Below, piece by piece: positions 24,825 to 36,275 of a stretch of DNA of 64,000 nt. The stretch is taken from assembly GCA_025452255.1 (NCBI GenBank), contig CP104974.1:3450156-3514155 (forward strand). Reading direction: 5' to 3'. How positions within the stretch are numbered: the first letter of the stretch is position 1; each line of letters opens with the position of its first letter. The notes below the pieces were generated by a model. The model was not told where the DNA came from and did no database searches. It saw only the letters and a list, made by a program, of their open reading frames with translations. The stretch comes from Devosia sp. A8/3-2 (GTDB lineage: Bacteria > Pseudomonadota > Alphaproteobacteria > Rhizobiales > Devosiaceae). Both the position numbers and the translations under genes were made by a program.

Positions 24825-27343
24825 CTAGAATGTCTCGCTGAGGTTCCGCACCTTCAGCGAAGTAGTCAGCTCGGACGCCGAGGGCGTGGCGCCACGGCGC
24901 GGGGTGAAGCTGAGTTCGGTCTTGCGGCCGGGCAGCAGGGTGACGGCGTTGTCGGAGAAATAGCCGGGCAGATCGACCGTCGCAGTGACGAACAGTGCCG
25001 GCTTGTCGGTTTGCAGCGTCAGGAGCGGGGCGCCGTTGCGTTCCGACCACTCGGCGGTGACAGTGGGTGTGACCAGTTCGTAGGCCTTGTAGGGCTTGGG
25101 GAAATAGTCGTTTTCGCCAAGCAGATTGCCCGAGGCGTCGCGCCGGGAGAAAAACAGGAACTCATCTTCGGCCAGATCGGCAAAATCCACGCTGGCGAGG
25201 GCGAGGGCTGCGTCGGATCCGATGGCGGCATTGGTCGATGCCACCACGCGATCACCACCACCGATTTTGACGGCGCGGATTTCGAGGGAAACGCTGACCG
25301 GGCGGGCAGTATCGTTGATGCCCTTGAAGACGATGCGGTCGGGCGGCGCGCCTTCGACAGGGGTGCCGCGCGAATTCTTGAGCACTGCATCATGCTCGGG
25401 AACAGCCACGACATTGACCGGCAGGAAGAAGCGCTTGGCCATATATTGCAGCAGCTTCCACTGCCCGCCGTAATCGAGGCTCGACCAGCTCGCCACCGGC
25501 CAGATATCGTTGATCTGCCAATAGAGCGTGCCCATGCAACGCGGCTTGGTGGAGCGCCAATATTCGATGGCGGTCTTGATGGCGAGGCCCTGCTGGATTT
25601 GGCTGAGGAACACCATCTGGTCGAAATCGCGCGGGAAGCGGAAATAGCGCGTCATGGTTTCAAGAATGCGGGCATTGCCGCCGGCATTGCGCTGGTGGTT
25701 TTCCATCACCGGGGAGGATGGATTGCGATCCTTGGGCTCGGTGAAGGTCTCGATGACGTTCATTGAGGTGAAGGACTGGAAGCCGAATTCGGAGGCGAAG
25801 CGTGGATTGACGCTGCGATAGGCCTCAAAGCTCTTGGCCGAATGCCAGACGTCCCAATAATGGGTGTCGCCACGGGTATCGGCATGCCAGCCATCGGAGA
25901 AATCGAGATAACCCATGCTCGGCGAGGATGGCCAGAAGCGGCGAATGGGGTCTTCGTCCTCAACGATATTGCCGAGCATGGAATTGAGGCGGTCGTAATT
26001 GGCGACGTAGCGCTCAGGCGCGGCCTTGGTTTCCTCGTACCAGCCGAGCGAGGCCGATCACTTCATTGTCGCCGCACCACAGCGCGATAGAGGCGTGGTG
26101 GGAGAGGCGGCGGATTTGCTGGGTGATTTCGGTGCGGACATTGTCGAGGAATGGTCGGTCTGAGGGGTAGCTCATGCAGGCGAACATGAAATCGTGCCAG
26201 AGCAATATGCCCAGCTCGTCGCAGAGGTCGTAGAAATAGTCGGGCTCATACTGCCCGCCGCCCCAGATGCGCAGCATGTTCATATTGGCGGCCTTGGCGC
26301 TGTCAGAGCAGGTCGCGGATGACGGCGGGGGTGATGCGGGATGGGATGGCGTCGGCCGGAATCCAATTGGCGCCCATCATGGTGATGTCGCGGCCATTGA
26401 TGCGGCATTTGAAGGAATGGTCGATCTCGTCCTTTTCGATGACCCATTCGAGCTTGCGCAGACCGATCTTGCGAGAAGTCTTTTCGCCTTCGAGATTGGT
26501 CACGAGGTCATAGAGCGGCTGGGCACCCTGCCCCGCCGGCCACCACAGCTTGGGATTGTGGATGGTCAGATTATGGGTGACGACATTGTCGCCCTTGTTG
26601 ACCACGATTTTGTCGGTGATGGTCTGGCCGTCGATGGTGTGTTCGATCTCGACCTCGCCATGGGCGAAGGCGAAGATGTGGGTCTTGATGGCGAGTTCGA
26701 CCGAGTGTTGGCCATGGGCCTGATCGACCTGCACGCTATCTTGCCGGGCGAGGCGCGATTTGCGCAGGCTCATCGTGCCATAGACGCCGATGGGCATGAG
26801 GCAGATGCCCCAATCCCAGCCCGCATGGCACGCGGCCTTGCGGACGAAGTTCATATGGATGCCCTTGAGCCCATTGGTCTGGTAATTCTTGGTGAAGGGG
26901 ATCGGGAAAGGATGGGCGTCGGCTCGGGCCTTGGCGACATCGGGGGTGATGTCGAACTCGATGCGTAGCGTGTTCTCGCCGATACGGACCTTGCCGGTAA
27001 CGTCGATATCGTTGCGGATGAAAGAATTCTGGGTTTTGGCGATGACTTCGCCATTGAGCAGGATGGTGGCGATGCAATCGACTTCGGCCGAGGTCAGGGT
27101 CAGATAGCCCTCGATATCGGCGGCCGTGGCGGTGAAATCGCGCTCGACGTTCCACGCTGTTTCGCCGACCCACATGACGGTCTTTTCGTTTTCACCGTAA
27201 TATGGATCGGGCAGGCGATCGGCTGCCAGCAGGGCCGAATGCACATCGCCCGGCAGCGTGATCGGCACGGCGATATCGCTGGTCGGTGAGGACAGGTTGA
27301 AGACGCCGCCCAGATCGAGGGCGGAATAGGCCGGTGCTGACAT
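24825..27343 (-). CDS. Beta-mannosidase, GH2 family (two frame breaks)
   Basis: Joined length about 835 residues, as expected for GH2 beta-mannosidases, from ATG 27343. The N-terminal sugar-binding domain has [19 protein letters not shown] and [13 protein letters not shown]. The catalytic barrel has [12 protein letters not shown], the acid/base in [10 protein letters not shown] (N-E) and the nucleophile in [10 protein letters not shown] (E). The frame breaks near 26300 and 26040. It removes terminal mannose from beta-manno-oligosaccharides; there is no signal peptide, so it is probably cytoplasmic. No transporter is next to it in this window. Confidence 0.88.
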
Positions 27344-27395
27344 TGAGATCTCCTCCAAGGCGCCGCGAGCGGGCGCCCGTCCTTGCGAAGTGCTT

Positions 27396-27420
27396 ATGCA
27401 ATCGATTTCGGAAACGGTTT
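27396..27420. promoter_or_regulatory. LacI-type operator-like site upstream of the mannosidase
   Basis: Within the 217-base divergent gap, GCAATCGATTTCG and the adjacent GGAAACGGTTT carry the CG-centred palindromic look of LacI-family operators. The site lies about 55-75 bases before the mannosidase start. No regulator gene is adjacent; the call rests on sequence style only. Confidence 0.3.
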
Positions 27421-27560
27421 TTAGCCTGTTCAGGTCAGAATCGCCAATGGGCGAAAGCAGATTTTTGCAACGTTGCGGAAGGCGGAACTAGGACAGCACG
27501 GGTTACCGATGTATTAGGGGTTGATTGGGTAATGTGCCCCGACGAGGGGGCTCGTAGACC

Positions 27561-29528
27561 ATGTCGCTATTTGACAGATTGGCCGGGCGCTATGCCCCGC
27601 GGCCGAAAGACCGAGAGCTTGCGCTAGCCCGAGCGCGCTCCTTCATCCGCCGAGCTCCCGTGCTTTACGCCATCCTCGTGGCCAACAGCATTCTGCTGGC
27701 CCTGACCCAGAGCGCGGCGCCGGCCCTGTTGCGCTATGGCGTGCCGTGTCTGCTCATAATGGCCTGCCTCATGCGGCTTGGCATGTGGTGGAGCAAGCGT
27801 CATCGCGATCTCACTGGCGCACAAGCCGCGACCTTGCTCACCAGCACGACATATGTGGCCATTTCACTGTCGGTGGCCTTCTCGGCACGGGCGCTGGCGC
27901 TGTTTCCGCATGGCGATGCCTTCCAGCAGGCGCATGTGGTGTTCTACATGGCCATAACCAGCATTTGCTGCTTGTTCTGCCTCAGCTACCTGCAGGCCGC
28001 AGCGGCATTGTCGGCAATGGGCGTACTGGTGCCGTTCTTTGGCTTTTTCGCCTTTAGCGGCAATCCTGTGCTTGTCGTGCTGGCCATCAATCTGGTGCTG
28101 ATCACCCCGGCATTGCTGGTGGTGGTGGCGGGCAATTCGCGCGATTTCGCCGCCCCGGTCGCTGCCCGCTCTGAGACGGTCCGACAGCAGGACCAGGCGC
28201 AAAGCCTTTTGCGGAAAACGAGCGGCTGGCGCATCTCGATAGCCTGACGGGGCTGCCCAACAGGCACACCTTCCACCGTGAATTGCAGGCCGGGCTGGAT
28301 GCGGCCACGGCTGCTGGCAGGCGGTTGAGCGTGGCGCGGCTCGATCTCGACAAGTTCAAATCGGTCAATGAAATCTTTGGGCATGCCGCGGGCGACCGGG
28401 TGCTGCAGGAGGTCGCCAACCGCACCCGCGCTGGGCGCCTATGTGGCCCGGCTGGACAATGCCCAGTTCGGGCTGATCTGCGACGAAGAGCGCTCGGAGG
28501 CACAGGTGGGCGCGTGGGGCGAAATGCTATGCGCGGTGGTGCGGAAGCCTTTCGTCTTTGCCGAGGCGAGCCTGCATGTCACGGCCTCGGCCGGCGTGGC
28601 GCTGTCGCAGCCCGGCGATCGAGCCGAAATCCTGTTCGACCGGGCAGATTACGTGACTTCGGTCGCCAAGCGGGAGGCGCGGGGCGGCGCCGTGGTGTTT
28701 TCCGCCCGCCACGAGGAGGAAATCAGCAGGGTTCGGGCGATGGAGCACGCCTTGCATACGGCCGATCTCGATGAAGAAATATACGTGCTGTTCCAGCCGC
28801 AATTCGATATCTCGCTGGACCGCGTCACCGGCTACGAAGTGCTGGCGCGTTGGCGCAGTCCGGCATTGGGTGAAGTGTCGCCGGCCGATTTCATTCCGAT
28901 GGCCGAGCATAGCGGCATCGTGCCCAAGATAACCCGGGCCGTGGTGCGCAAGGCCACGGCGGTGATCGATCAATTGCCGCCGCCAATGCGGCTTTCGGTG
29001 AACCTGTCGGCGCATGACGTGAGCTCGATGACCGCCATCGAGGGTATCGTATCCCTGATCGGGCAAGCCGGAACGCCATGCCGGATCGATTTTGAAATCA
29101 CCGAGACGGCGGTGATGGGCGATCTGCAGCAGGCCAATGCGGCGCTGCTGGCGCTCCTCGCTTTGGGTTCCCGGATTGCGCTGGACGATTTCGGCACCGG
29201 CCATTCGAGCCTGACGCATGTGCAAAAGCTGCCGCTGGATCGCATCAAGATCGACCGCAGCTTCGTGGCGGTGGTCAATAGCGACGCGACCAGCCGCGCC
29301 ATCATCAAGACCACGATCGATCTGTGCCGGAACCCGGGTGTGTCCTGCGTGTTCGAGGGGATCGAGACCGAGGAACAGCTTGAGGCCCTGCTGGGTCTGG
29401 GCGGCTCGGTGATGCAGGGCTATCTGTTTGGCCGGCCGATGAGCCAGCAGATGATGCTGGAAAAGCTATCGAGCCCACAGCCCGGCTGGCAGGCCAGTCG
29501 CAACCGGTTGTTTGGCTCGGGGATATGA
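27561..29528 (+). CDS. Membrane GGDEF/EAL protein, degenerate GGDEF (two frame breaks)
   Basis: Joined about 655 residues. Residues 1-210 contain about six hydrophobic segments. The GGDEF domain starts [13 protein letters not shown] and keeps [19 protein letters not shown]. Its active-site loop reads [12 protein letters not shown], so G-G-D-E-F is replaced by D-N-A-Q-F and cyclase activity is unlikely. The EAL domain has [20 protein letters not shown] (E-V-L variant), [19 protein letters not shown] and KIDRSFV, the key metal and catalytic positions. It is probably a c-di-GMP phosphodiesterase. Breaks lie near 28225 and 28435. Confidence 0.82.
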
Positions 29529-29557
29529 TCCGGCCCCACCTTGTGGCGGGGCCGGAT
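29528..29557. terminator. Bidirectional terminator hairpin
   Basis: ATCCGGCCCC and GGGGCCGGAT form a perfect 10-base-pair stem around a 10-base loop, between the convergent GGDEF/EAL and ABC exporter genes. There is no long T run, which is common in GC-rich alphaproteobacteria. Confidence 0.7.
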
Positions 29558-29561
29558 CGGA

Positions 29562-31454
29562 TTATTGCGCGGCTTCTTCGGGCTGGTCTGCATCGATGAA
29601 GCCGCCGGACTGGCGACTCCACAGGCTGGCATAGATGCCGCCGGTTTCCGAGCAATTGGGCATGGGTGCCCTGCTCGACCACGACGCCCTTATCGAGCAC
29701 CACCAGCCGGTCCATCATGGCGATGGTGGAGAGGCGGTGGGCGATGGCGATCACCGTCTTGCCCCGCATCAGCAGCTGCAACTGGCCCCGGATCGCTGCT
29801 TCGACCTCGCTGTCGAGCGCGGAAGTGGCCTCGTCGAGCACCGGGATCGGCGCGTTCTTGAGCAGAACACGCGCGATGGCGACACGCTGCCGCTGCCCGC
29901 CGGACAGCTTGACGCCGCGTTCGCCGACATGGGCATCGTAACCACGGCGGCCTTTGGGATCGCTGAGCCCATTGATAAAGGCAGCCGCCTCGGCCAGCTC
30001 GGCCGCTTCAAGCATCTGCGCCTCGGTAGCGTCGGGGCGGCCGTAGACGATGTTATCGCGGACCGAACGATGCAGGAGCAGAAGTATCCTGCGTGACCAC
30101 ACCGATATTGGCACGCAGGGAATCTCGGGTGACCGTGGCGATGTCATGCCCGTCGATCAGGATACGGCCGTCCTGGCGGTCGTAGAAGCGCAGCAGCAGG
30201 TTGACGATGGTGGACTTGCCCGCGCCGGAACGACCGACCGGGCCGATCTTCTCGCCGGGGCGGATATGCAGGTTCAGCCCCTCGATCACGCCCTTGTCCT
30301 TGCCATAGTGGAAGGACACGTTCTCGAACTTGATGTCGCCCTTGACCGGGGGATAGGCGTGGCCCCCGGCTTGTCGGCCACCACGCGCGGCAGCGAAATG
30401 GACGAGATGCCATCGCGCACCGTGCCGATATTTTCAAACAGTGCCGACATTTCCCACATGACCCACTGGCTCATGCCCCGGAAGCGCATGACCGGGCCCA
30501 GCGATACCGCCAGCGCCCCGGGCTCATATGGCCCTGCAGCCACAGCCAGATGCCGGTGGCGCCCACTGCGAACAGCAGGAAGGCATTGGACCAATTGACC
30601 AGAACGTTGAGCACGGAGAAGAGCCGCATCTGCCGGTAGGCGGTGTCGAGGAACTGATCCATCGCCTCCTTGGCATAGCCTTCCTCGCGATTGGAGTGCG
30701 AGAACAGTTTGACCGTGGCGATATTGGTGTAGCTGTCGACGATGCGGCCGGTCATCAGCGAGCGGGCATCGGCCTGCGCCTCGGAAATCTTGCCCAGCCG
30801 CGGGATGAAATACCGCATCATGGCGAGATAGGCGACGAGCCAGACGAGGAACGGAATGGCCGAGCGCCAATCCGAGGACGCGGCAAGGAACACCGCGCCG
30901 GTGAAATAGACGACGACATAGACCAGCATGTCGAGCAGCTTCATCACCACTTCGCGGACAGCAAGCGAGGTCTGCATCAGCTTGGCGCCGATGCGGCCGG
31001 CGAACTCGTCTCGGAAGTAGCTCATCGACTGGCGGATGAGATAGCGATGGCTCATCCAGCGGATACGCTGGGGGAAGTTGCTGAGCAGGGTCTGATGCAT
31101 GATCAGGGTCGAGAACAGCACCAATAGGGGCATGACCACGATGATGATCGCGCCCATGATCGCCAGCTTCCAGCCATCGGTCTGGATGAAGGTTGCCGGA
31201 TCGGCGGCGGCCAGCCAGTTTACGATATCGCCGATAAAGCCGAACAGCATGATTTCGCTGGCAGCGATTGCCGCAGCGAGAAGAGCCATCAGCGCCAGCC
31301 ACTTCTTGGCGCCGTGGCTGTAGTGTAGGCAAAACGCGACGAGGCCCTTGGGCGGCTCGGCCGGTTCAGTCAAAGGGTAAGCGTCTAAACGCCGCTCAAA
31401 CCAACGTAACATTGTCGTCCACCATAGTTTCTGGCCCGCAGGCTTATCGGTCAT
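29562..31454 (-). CDS. ABC exporter with fused membrane and ATPase domains (about four frame breaks)
   Basis: Joined about 630 residues from ATG 31454 (ATG 31481 is an alternative). The N-terminal half has six hydrophobic segments with the [17 protein letters not shown] region of type I exporters. The ATPase half has Walker [15 protein letters not shown]-loop GVVTQDTS, signature [15 protein letters not shown], Walker [12 protein letters not shown] and switch AIAHRLST. Frames change near 30520, 30360, 30090 and 29655. The corrected ending is rich in acidic residues with a stop at 29562. It works as a homodimer in the inner membrane; the substrate is unknown. Confidence 0.85.
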
Positions 31455-31736
31455 GGACAGAGCCTCTAGGACCTCAAGCATGGTTGAGGTCAAGGCATGA
31501 CTGGCCGATGGCGCGTAAAGCCGGACGGGAAATTTGGATACCGCGCTCGATACGCCCGCAATTGGCCAGAGGAGCAACGTGTCGCGGCTTGTGGCGCCTT
31601 CTTCCCATGCCGTCCACTTGGCGAGAAAGAAAGAACCGATGCAGTCGCGAGCCCATTAAGATACACCAAACAAGCAGAGTCTGCTGTAGCCCGGCAGACA
31701 CAATTATTTTCTGACTGTCAGTGACTGGATGTAGCC

Positions 31737-34373
31737 ATGCGCACGGAAACCGAGCACACGATCTATCTCAAGGATTATGCCCCCAGCCCCTACAAAATCG
31801 TCGCGGTAGACCTCGATTTCCGCATTCTGGCCGACACGACGCGGGTGCGCGCAGCTGACCATAGAGCCGCAAGCCGAGACCGCACCGGGCACGCCGCTGG
31901 TGCTGGACGGGGATGGGCTCAAGCTCAGCTCGGTGGCTATCGATGGCGCGCCACTGGCGCTTGTTGCCTATGCGGCCGATGACAATGGCCTGACCATTGT
32001 CGAGCCGCCACTGCGCCGCTTCGTGCTGGAAACTGAAGTGACGCTCAAGCCCGAGGGCAATCTCAAGCTGATGGGGCTGTACCGTTCGAGCGGCACTTGG
32101 TGCACGCAATGCGAGCCCGAGGGGTTCCGGCGCATCACCTATTATCTCGACCGGCCGGATAATCTGGCGACCTTCAAAGTCACCATGACGGCGCCGCGCG
32201 ATCTGGCGCCGGTGCTGCTGGCCAATGGCAATCTGGTGGGTCAGGGCGATGCAGGCGAAGGCATGCATTTTGCCGTGTGGGAAGATCCGTTCCCCAAGCC
32301 CGCCTATCTTTTCGCGCTGGTGGCAGGCGATCTGGGCTCGATCACCGATAGCTTCACCACCGCCTCCGGGCGCAAGGTGGACTCGGCGATCTATTGCAGA
32401 GCACGGCAAGGAAGATCAATGCCTCTGGGCCATGGACAGCCTCAAGCGCTCCATGGCTCGGGACGAAAAGCGCTTCGGGCGCGAATACGACCTCGACATT
32501 TTCAACATCGTCGCCGTCTCCGATTTCAACTTCGGCGCGATGGAGAATAAGGGCCTCAATATCTTCAACGACAAGTTGGTCTTCGCCCAGCCGGCCACAG
32601 CGACCGATGCTGATTATGAGAATATCGAGCGCGTCATTGCGCATGAATATTTCCACAATTGGACTGGCAACAGAATCACTTGCCGGGACTGGTTCCAGCT
32701 CTGCCTCAAGGAGGGCCTGACGGTTTATCGCGATCAGGAATTCACCAGCGACGAGCGTAGCCGGGCGGTCAAACGCATTTCGGATGTAGTCACTTTACGC
32801 TCAGCGCAATTCCCCGAGGATGGCGGCCCGCTGGCCCATCCGGCCCGGCCGGATCATTATCGCGAGATCAACAATTTCTACACGCCCACTGTCTACGAAA
32901 AGGGCGCCGAGATCGTCCGCATGCTGGCAACGCTGTTGGGCGAAGCCGGTTTCCGCCGGGGAATGGACCTCTATTTCGAGCGCCATGACGGGGAAGCGAC
33001 CACGATCGAGGCCTTCCTTGCCGTGTTCGCGGAAGCCAATGGCGTGGACCTCGAGCAGTTCAAGACTCGGTATTTGCAGGCCGGCACGCCGCGCCTGACG
33101 GTGACGGACAGCTATGACGCGGCCAGCCAGACCTATACGCTCAAGCTGAGCCAGGAGACCCTGCCCACGCCCGGCCAGCCGACAAAGCAGGAACTGGTGC
33201 TGCCCATCAAATTCGGACTGATCGGCCCTAATGGCAGCCCCATGGGCTGGAGTGCGGTAAGCGGTGGCGAAGTGCAGGACGACATGATCGTGCTGCGCGA
33301 CGCCAGTGCCGAGATCACCTTCAGCGGCGTTGCCAACAAGCCGGTACCCTCGCTGCTGCGCGAGTTCTCGGCGCCGGTGAATCTGGACACCGACCTGACG
33401 CAGGATGACCGGCTGTTCTCGGCCCAGCATGACAGCGATCCCTATGGGCGCTGGCAGGCTTTGCAGGATGTGGCGACCGCATTGGCGGTGGATGCGGCGA
33501 CGGGCAAGGCCCGGTCGGATGCGGCTGTGGACGGGTTGAGCCGGGCCATGGCCGACACGCTGGCCCAACAAGAACCTCGACGATGCCTTCAAGGCGCTGG
33601 CTTTGAGCCTGCCGGGCGAAGCGTTGATCGGGCGGACCATCGGCAAGGATATCGACCCCGCACGCATTCACGAGGTCCGTAACGCCTTGACCAAGGCGGT
33701 GTTCGGGCCGCTGGGCCGGGATTTGCTGATTGCCTATACGAACCTGTCGAGCACCCTGCCCTACCAGCCGGATGCGGCGAGCACGGGCCGGCGCGCTGCG
33801 CAATCGCGTTCTGGCGCTGCTGGTTGGCAGCGAGGCACCGGGGGCGTCGGCTTTGGCCGCAACGCAATATGCCGAAGCGACCAATATGACCGACCGCTAT
33901 GCGGCGCTAACCATTTCGGGCAGCGCTCGGACAACGGAAGCGCCGACCATGCTGGCCGATTTCCGCACCCGTTTCACCGCCAATCCGCTGGTGTTCGACA
34001 AGTGGCTGATGGTGTCGGCGCTGGCGCAGGATGAGGGTGTGCTGGAGCGCATCAAGGCGATCTGGCGGCGCCCGACTTCCCCAAATCCAATCCCAATCGT
34101 CTGCGCTCGCTGCTCGGCTCGTTCGTGATGAGCAATCCGGCACAGTTCACCCGTCCCGATGGCGCGGCATTCCGCTTCGTCACCGACGTCGTAGCCGATA
34201 TAGACACCCGTAATCCGCAGGTGGCGGCACGGGTGCTGACCGGTTTCCGCATCTGGCAAATGCTGGAGCCGCAGCGCCGCGAAGCAGCACGCGCCGCGCT
34301 CACTTCGCTACAGGAAGGCGGCAAACTGAGCCGCAACACGGCCGATATCTCGGCACGCATGTTGGCCGAATAA
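31737..34373 (+). CDS. pepN: Aminopeptidase N, M1 family (about five frame breaks)
   Basis: Joined about 880 residues, the usual length of proteobacterial PepN. The N-terminal beta domain starts TIYLKDYAPSPYKI. The catalytic domain has NFGAMENKGLNIF (substrate-binding G-A-M-E-N) and the zinc motif VIAHEYFHNWTGN with the downstream E in LKEGLTVYRD. The C-terminal helical domain ends TADISARMLAE. It removes N-terminal residues from cytoplasmic peptides. Breaks lie near 31850, 32395, 33570, 33790 and 34075. A hairpin follows at 34378. Confidence 0.92.
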
Positions 34374-34377
34374 CGCA

Positions 34378-34410
34378 AGCGGAAAATAGAAGAATTTTTC
34401 TTCTGCCGCT
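34378..34410 (+). terminator. Terminator-like hairpin after pepN
   Basis: AGCGG and CCGCT flank an inner AGAAGAA-TTT-TTCTTCT stem, starting five bases after the pepN stop. The T-rich loop side also provides a weak T tract. Confidence 0.6.
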
Positions 34411-34442
34411 AAGTGATTCAAACGACTCTCGAATTTGCCCAA

Positions 34443-34481
34443 GTGCGTCCAGGCCCCCATTGAGGGGTCTGGACAACGCAC
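34443..34481. repeat. Strong intergenic hairpin (39 bases)
   Basis: GTGCGT, CCAG and GCCCC on the left pair with GGGG, CTGG and ACGCAC on the right around a short loop. It lies between pepN and the histidine kinase gene, about 70 bases before the latter's ribosome-binding site. It could be a second terminator, a repeat-family member or a 5' leader structure. Confidence 0.5.
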
Positions 34482-34552
34482 CCCGGCTTGATTCATGATT
34501 TGTTAAGGGCAAATCGGGTTAGGGCAAACCCATTCATTTACAGGAGAATTCC

Positions 34553-36214
34553 ATGCGGTCGGCGGAGCAATCCAGCGCCGGCGCCGAAGGATTCGGCGTG
34601 GGCCAAGCACAGTCCGAACATGACCGTCCTGCGGGCCGCATGACCGCTCCGTCTTCTCTGGCCGCTCGCTTCCGGCTCTCCCCCATCACCGCCGCGGTGG
34701 CGCTGACTTCGCTGCTCGCGGCAACCCTGTTTTTCATCTATGACAGCGCCCGAACCACGGATGACGTGCAGCGCGAGACTGGCCATGATTGGCGCTGCCA
34801 TCGCTGCCGACATTGCCGACGTCTCCCCGGATCGGCGCAAGTGGCGCTCAAGGATTCCGCCGGCCGCTATGCCAGCGTCATCAAGGCCAGCCTGACCGGC
34901 GTTGACGCCGGCCCCGCCACGCCGACCCTGTTCGGCCGGGCCGTCCCCGTGGGTTCGCATGGTACGCTGGCCCTCGAAGCTGCGCAAACGCCGGCCTTGA
35001 CGGGTATGGCCACCCGCAGCGGCATTGCATTCGGGCTGGCTGGGCTCATCACCCTGCTGGTTGCGTTCAGGCGCCGCCGCGCCGGCATGCCCGACCTGTT
35101 GCAGCGCCAGAATTACCAGACGCTGGCCGCAGCCATCCCCATGGGCGTTGCCTGCTGGACGCGGATGGGCGAGCTGATCGTCTGCAATGATCGCTATCGC
35201 GACCGGCTGAACCTGACCGGTATCAAGGTCAGCTATCATGATGCGGTCAAACGCCTGATCGCCCGCGGCTATATGAAGCCGATCAGCGAAGACGAGCATA
35301 GCCGCCTGCTGGAGCTGCATGGCGAAGACGGCTCATGCCTGTTGATCGACGAGCGGCCGCTGGACGATGGCGCCTTCATGACGCTGGTCAGCGACATTAC
35401 CGAACGCAAGCGCACCGACACCCTGCTCGCCGCGATCCGCGAAGAGCAGCGCCATCTGGCGCGGCGCTATCACGAGGAAAAGCTGCGTGCCGAGGCCGCT
35501 AGTCATGCCAAGACCAATTTCCTCGCCCATCTCAGCCACGATATCCGCACCCCGCTCAACCACATTATCGGCTTTGCCGAGCTGATGCGGCACCAGACCT
35601 ATGGGCCGCTGGGCGACGCGCTATGCCGATTATGTCAATTCCATCAAAAGCTCGGGCGAGCATCTGCTGGCCTCGTTTGCCACCATTCTCGACCCGGCCG
35701 AACTCGAAGGCGGCCGCAAGGAATTGCGCAGTGAGCCCGTCTCTGTCGACGCCCTGCTCGATAGTGTCGTGCAGCGCTTCCGGGGCCGAGCGCAGCGCGC
35801 CGGGTTGACCTTTGCGCTGCGCCGGGGCTGCGGCGCGATTGTCAGCGGCGATCGGCTGAGCCTGCAACGCATGGTCGGCAACATTGTTGAAAACGCCATC
35901 CGCTTCACCCCGGCCCGCGGGCGGATCACGCTGGCTGCGTTCGCCGCGACCGATGGCGTCGTCATCGAAATCACCGATACCGGCATCGGCATGGACGAGG
36001 AGCGGCTGGCCTCGCTCTCCCAGCCCTTCGCGCTGGGTGATGCGACCTTTACCCGCGACGGCGTGGGTCCGGGCCTTGGCATCTCAATCGCCCGGGCGAT
36101 TGCCGAACTGAGCGGGGGCGGCTGGCGATCGATTCCAGCCCGTCGCTGGGCACGACAGTTGCGATTTCGCTGCCAATCCAGATGGCGGGGCATACGCTGG
36201 AAGTGGCGGCTTAG
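34553..36214 (+). CDS. Membrane PAS-like sensor histidine kinase (three frame breaks)
   Basis: Joined about 550 residues from ATG 34553, after ACAGGAGAATTCC. One membrane segment lies near residues 45-63 (ITAAVALTSLLAATLFFI), another near residue 165. A PAS-like domain follows (LAAAIPMGVACWTRMGELIV). The HisKA motif is NFLAHLSHDIRTPLNHIIGF, and the ATPase has NIVENAIRFTP, ITDTGIGMDEER and GVGPGLGISIARAI. The overall layout resembles alphaproteobacterial PleC/DivJ-type kinases, but that assignment is only suggestive. Frames change near 34780, 35620 and 36120. No regulator gene is adjacent, so it is an orphan here. Confidence 0.82.
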
Positions 36215-36252
36215 GGTCACTTAGTCTCCCAGACCAGCTCCACCCACAGCTC

Positions 36253-36275
36253 GGTGTAGGGCTCCGCCCTACACC
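36253..36275. terminator. Terminator hairpin between convergent kinase and glnE genes
   Basis: GGTGTAGGGC and GCCCTACACC pair perfectly (10 base pairs) around a TCC loop. The hairpin overlaps the glnE stop at 36269-36271 and follows the histidine kinase stop, so it can serve both. Confidence 0.7.

Noticed and set aside
24573..25766. 397-residue plus-strand frame
   Set aside because: Antisense of the beta-mannosidase, whose catalytic motifs are intact on the other strand.
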